Shown here piece by piece: positions 14,287-14,400 of a stretch of DNA of 14,400 bases (positions are counted from its first letter, which is position 1; every line of letters starts with the position of its first letter). The notes below the pieces were generated by a model. The model was not told where the DNA came from. It was given only the letters and a program-made list of their open reading frames with translations, and did not search any database. Position numbers and translations under genes: made by a program. This DNA comes from Chloroflexota bacterium (GTDB taxonomy: Bacteria > Chloroflexota > UBA6077 > FW602-bin22 > JACQUS01): NCBI GenBank assembly GCA_016210125.1, contig JACQUS010000589.1, forward strand, positions 1 through 14,400, written 5' to 3'.

Positions 14287-14400
14287 CTATGCGCGCTCCG
14301 CAGCCTCGTCGGCGCGCGCCTTTGCCGCTAGCCGCACCAGCTGGTTGATCGGCTCACACGCGGCGCACGTCTGACATATACACCGCGGGCCGTCGGCGAA
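14287..14400 (-). CDS. C-terminus of an unknown Cys-rich protein (enters from the right edge)
   Basis: From the window edge the minus frame is open for 37 residues to a stop at 14287. It reads CICQTCAACEPINQLVRLAA, followed by an Ala/Arg/Glu-rich helix that ends in EERA-like residues (DEAAERA). The CxCxxCxxC pattern could bind metal. Third codon positions are mostly G or C, as in the real genes nearby. The rest of the gene lies outside the window. No family can be assigned from so little sequence, and a chance open frame is possible. Confidence 0.4.
   Translation of the reverse strand, partial: FADGPRCICQTCAACEPINQLVRLAAKARADEAAERA

Noticed and set aside
13904..14374. 156-codon open frame on the + strand
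   Set aside because: It runs antisense through the IS256 N-terminal relic and has no recognisable motif or ribosome binding site.

Overview
The window is high-GC bacterial DNA with compact genes, clear Shine-Dalgarno sites and an accessory character. No rRNA, tRNA or housekeeping gene is present, so the host cannot be named. A GC-rich soil or thermophilic lineage, possibly Chloroflexota, is a weak guess.

Left flank (1-1843). A truncated IS5-like element (1-191) abuts the remains of a CHAT-protease gene on the + strand (192-390 and 1556-1843). A complete IS4/IS5-type DDE insertion sequence (391-1555) splits those remains and is flanked by a perfect 10-bp target duplication. Removing the IS and one duplication copy restores the reading frame exactly. 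The second CHAT gene is therefore a recently split paralogue of the intact one.

Core (1950-12057). Nine minus-strand genes run in one direction. In transcription order they encode: a secreted or membrane-anchored protein (255 aa); a divergent FtsZ/tubulin-superfamily protein (404 aa); an unknown helical protein (529 aa); a small membrane peptide (60 aa); a Trp/Arg-rich protein (87 aa); an M48 (HtpX-like) membrane metalloprotease (309 aa); a polytopic membrane protein with a motif-bearing tail (313 aa); a TPR-CHAT caspase-like protease (817 aa); and a second polytopic membrane protein (333 aa). A candidate promoter lies at 12094-12122, and hairpins occur in most gaps between genes. I recognise no named system with this composition. 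Two proteases, a cytoskeleton-like nucleotide-binding protein and several membrane proteins suggest a membrane-associated stress, defence or remodelling module. That role is inference.

Right flank (12058-14400). This is a transposon graveyard: a minus-strand transposase-like scrap, an IS256-family relic with at least three frameshifts (12476-13132), a second mosaic IS256-family relic on the minus strand (13410-14087), and the cysteine-rich C-terminus of a gene that enters from the right edge.
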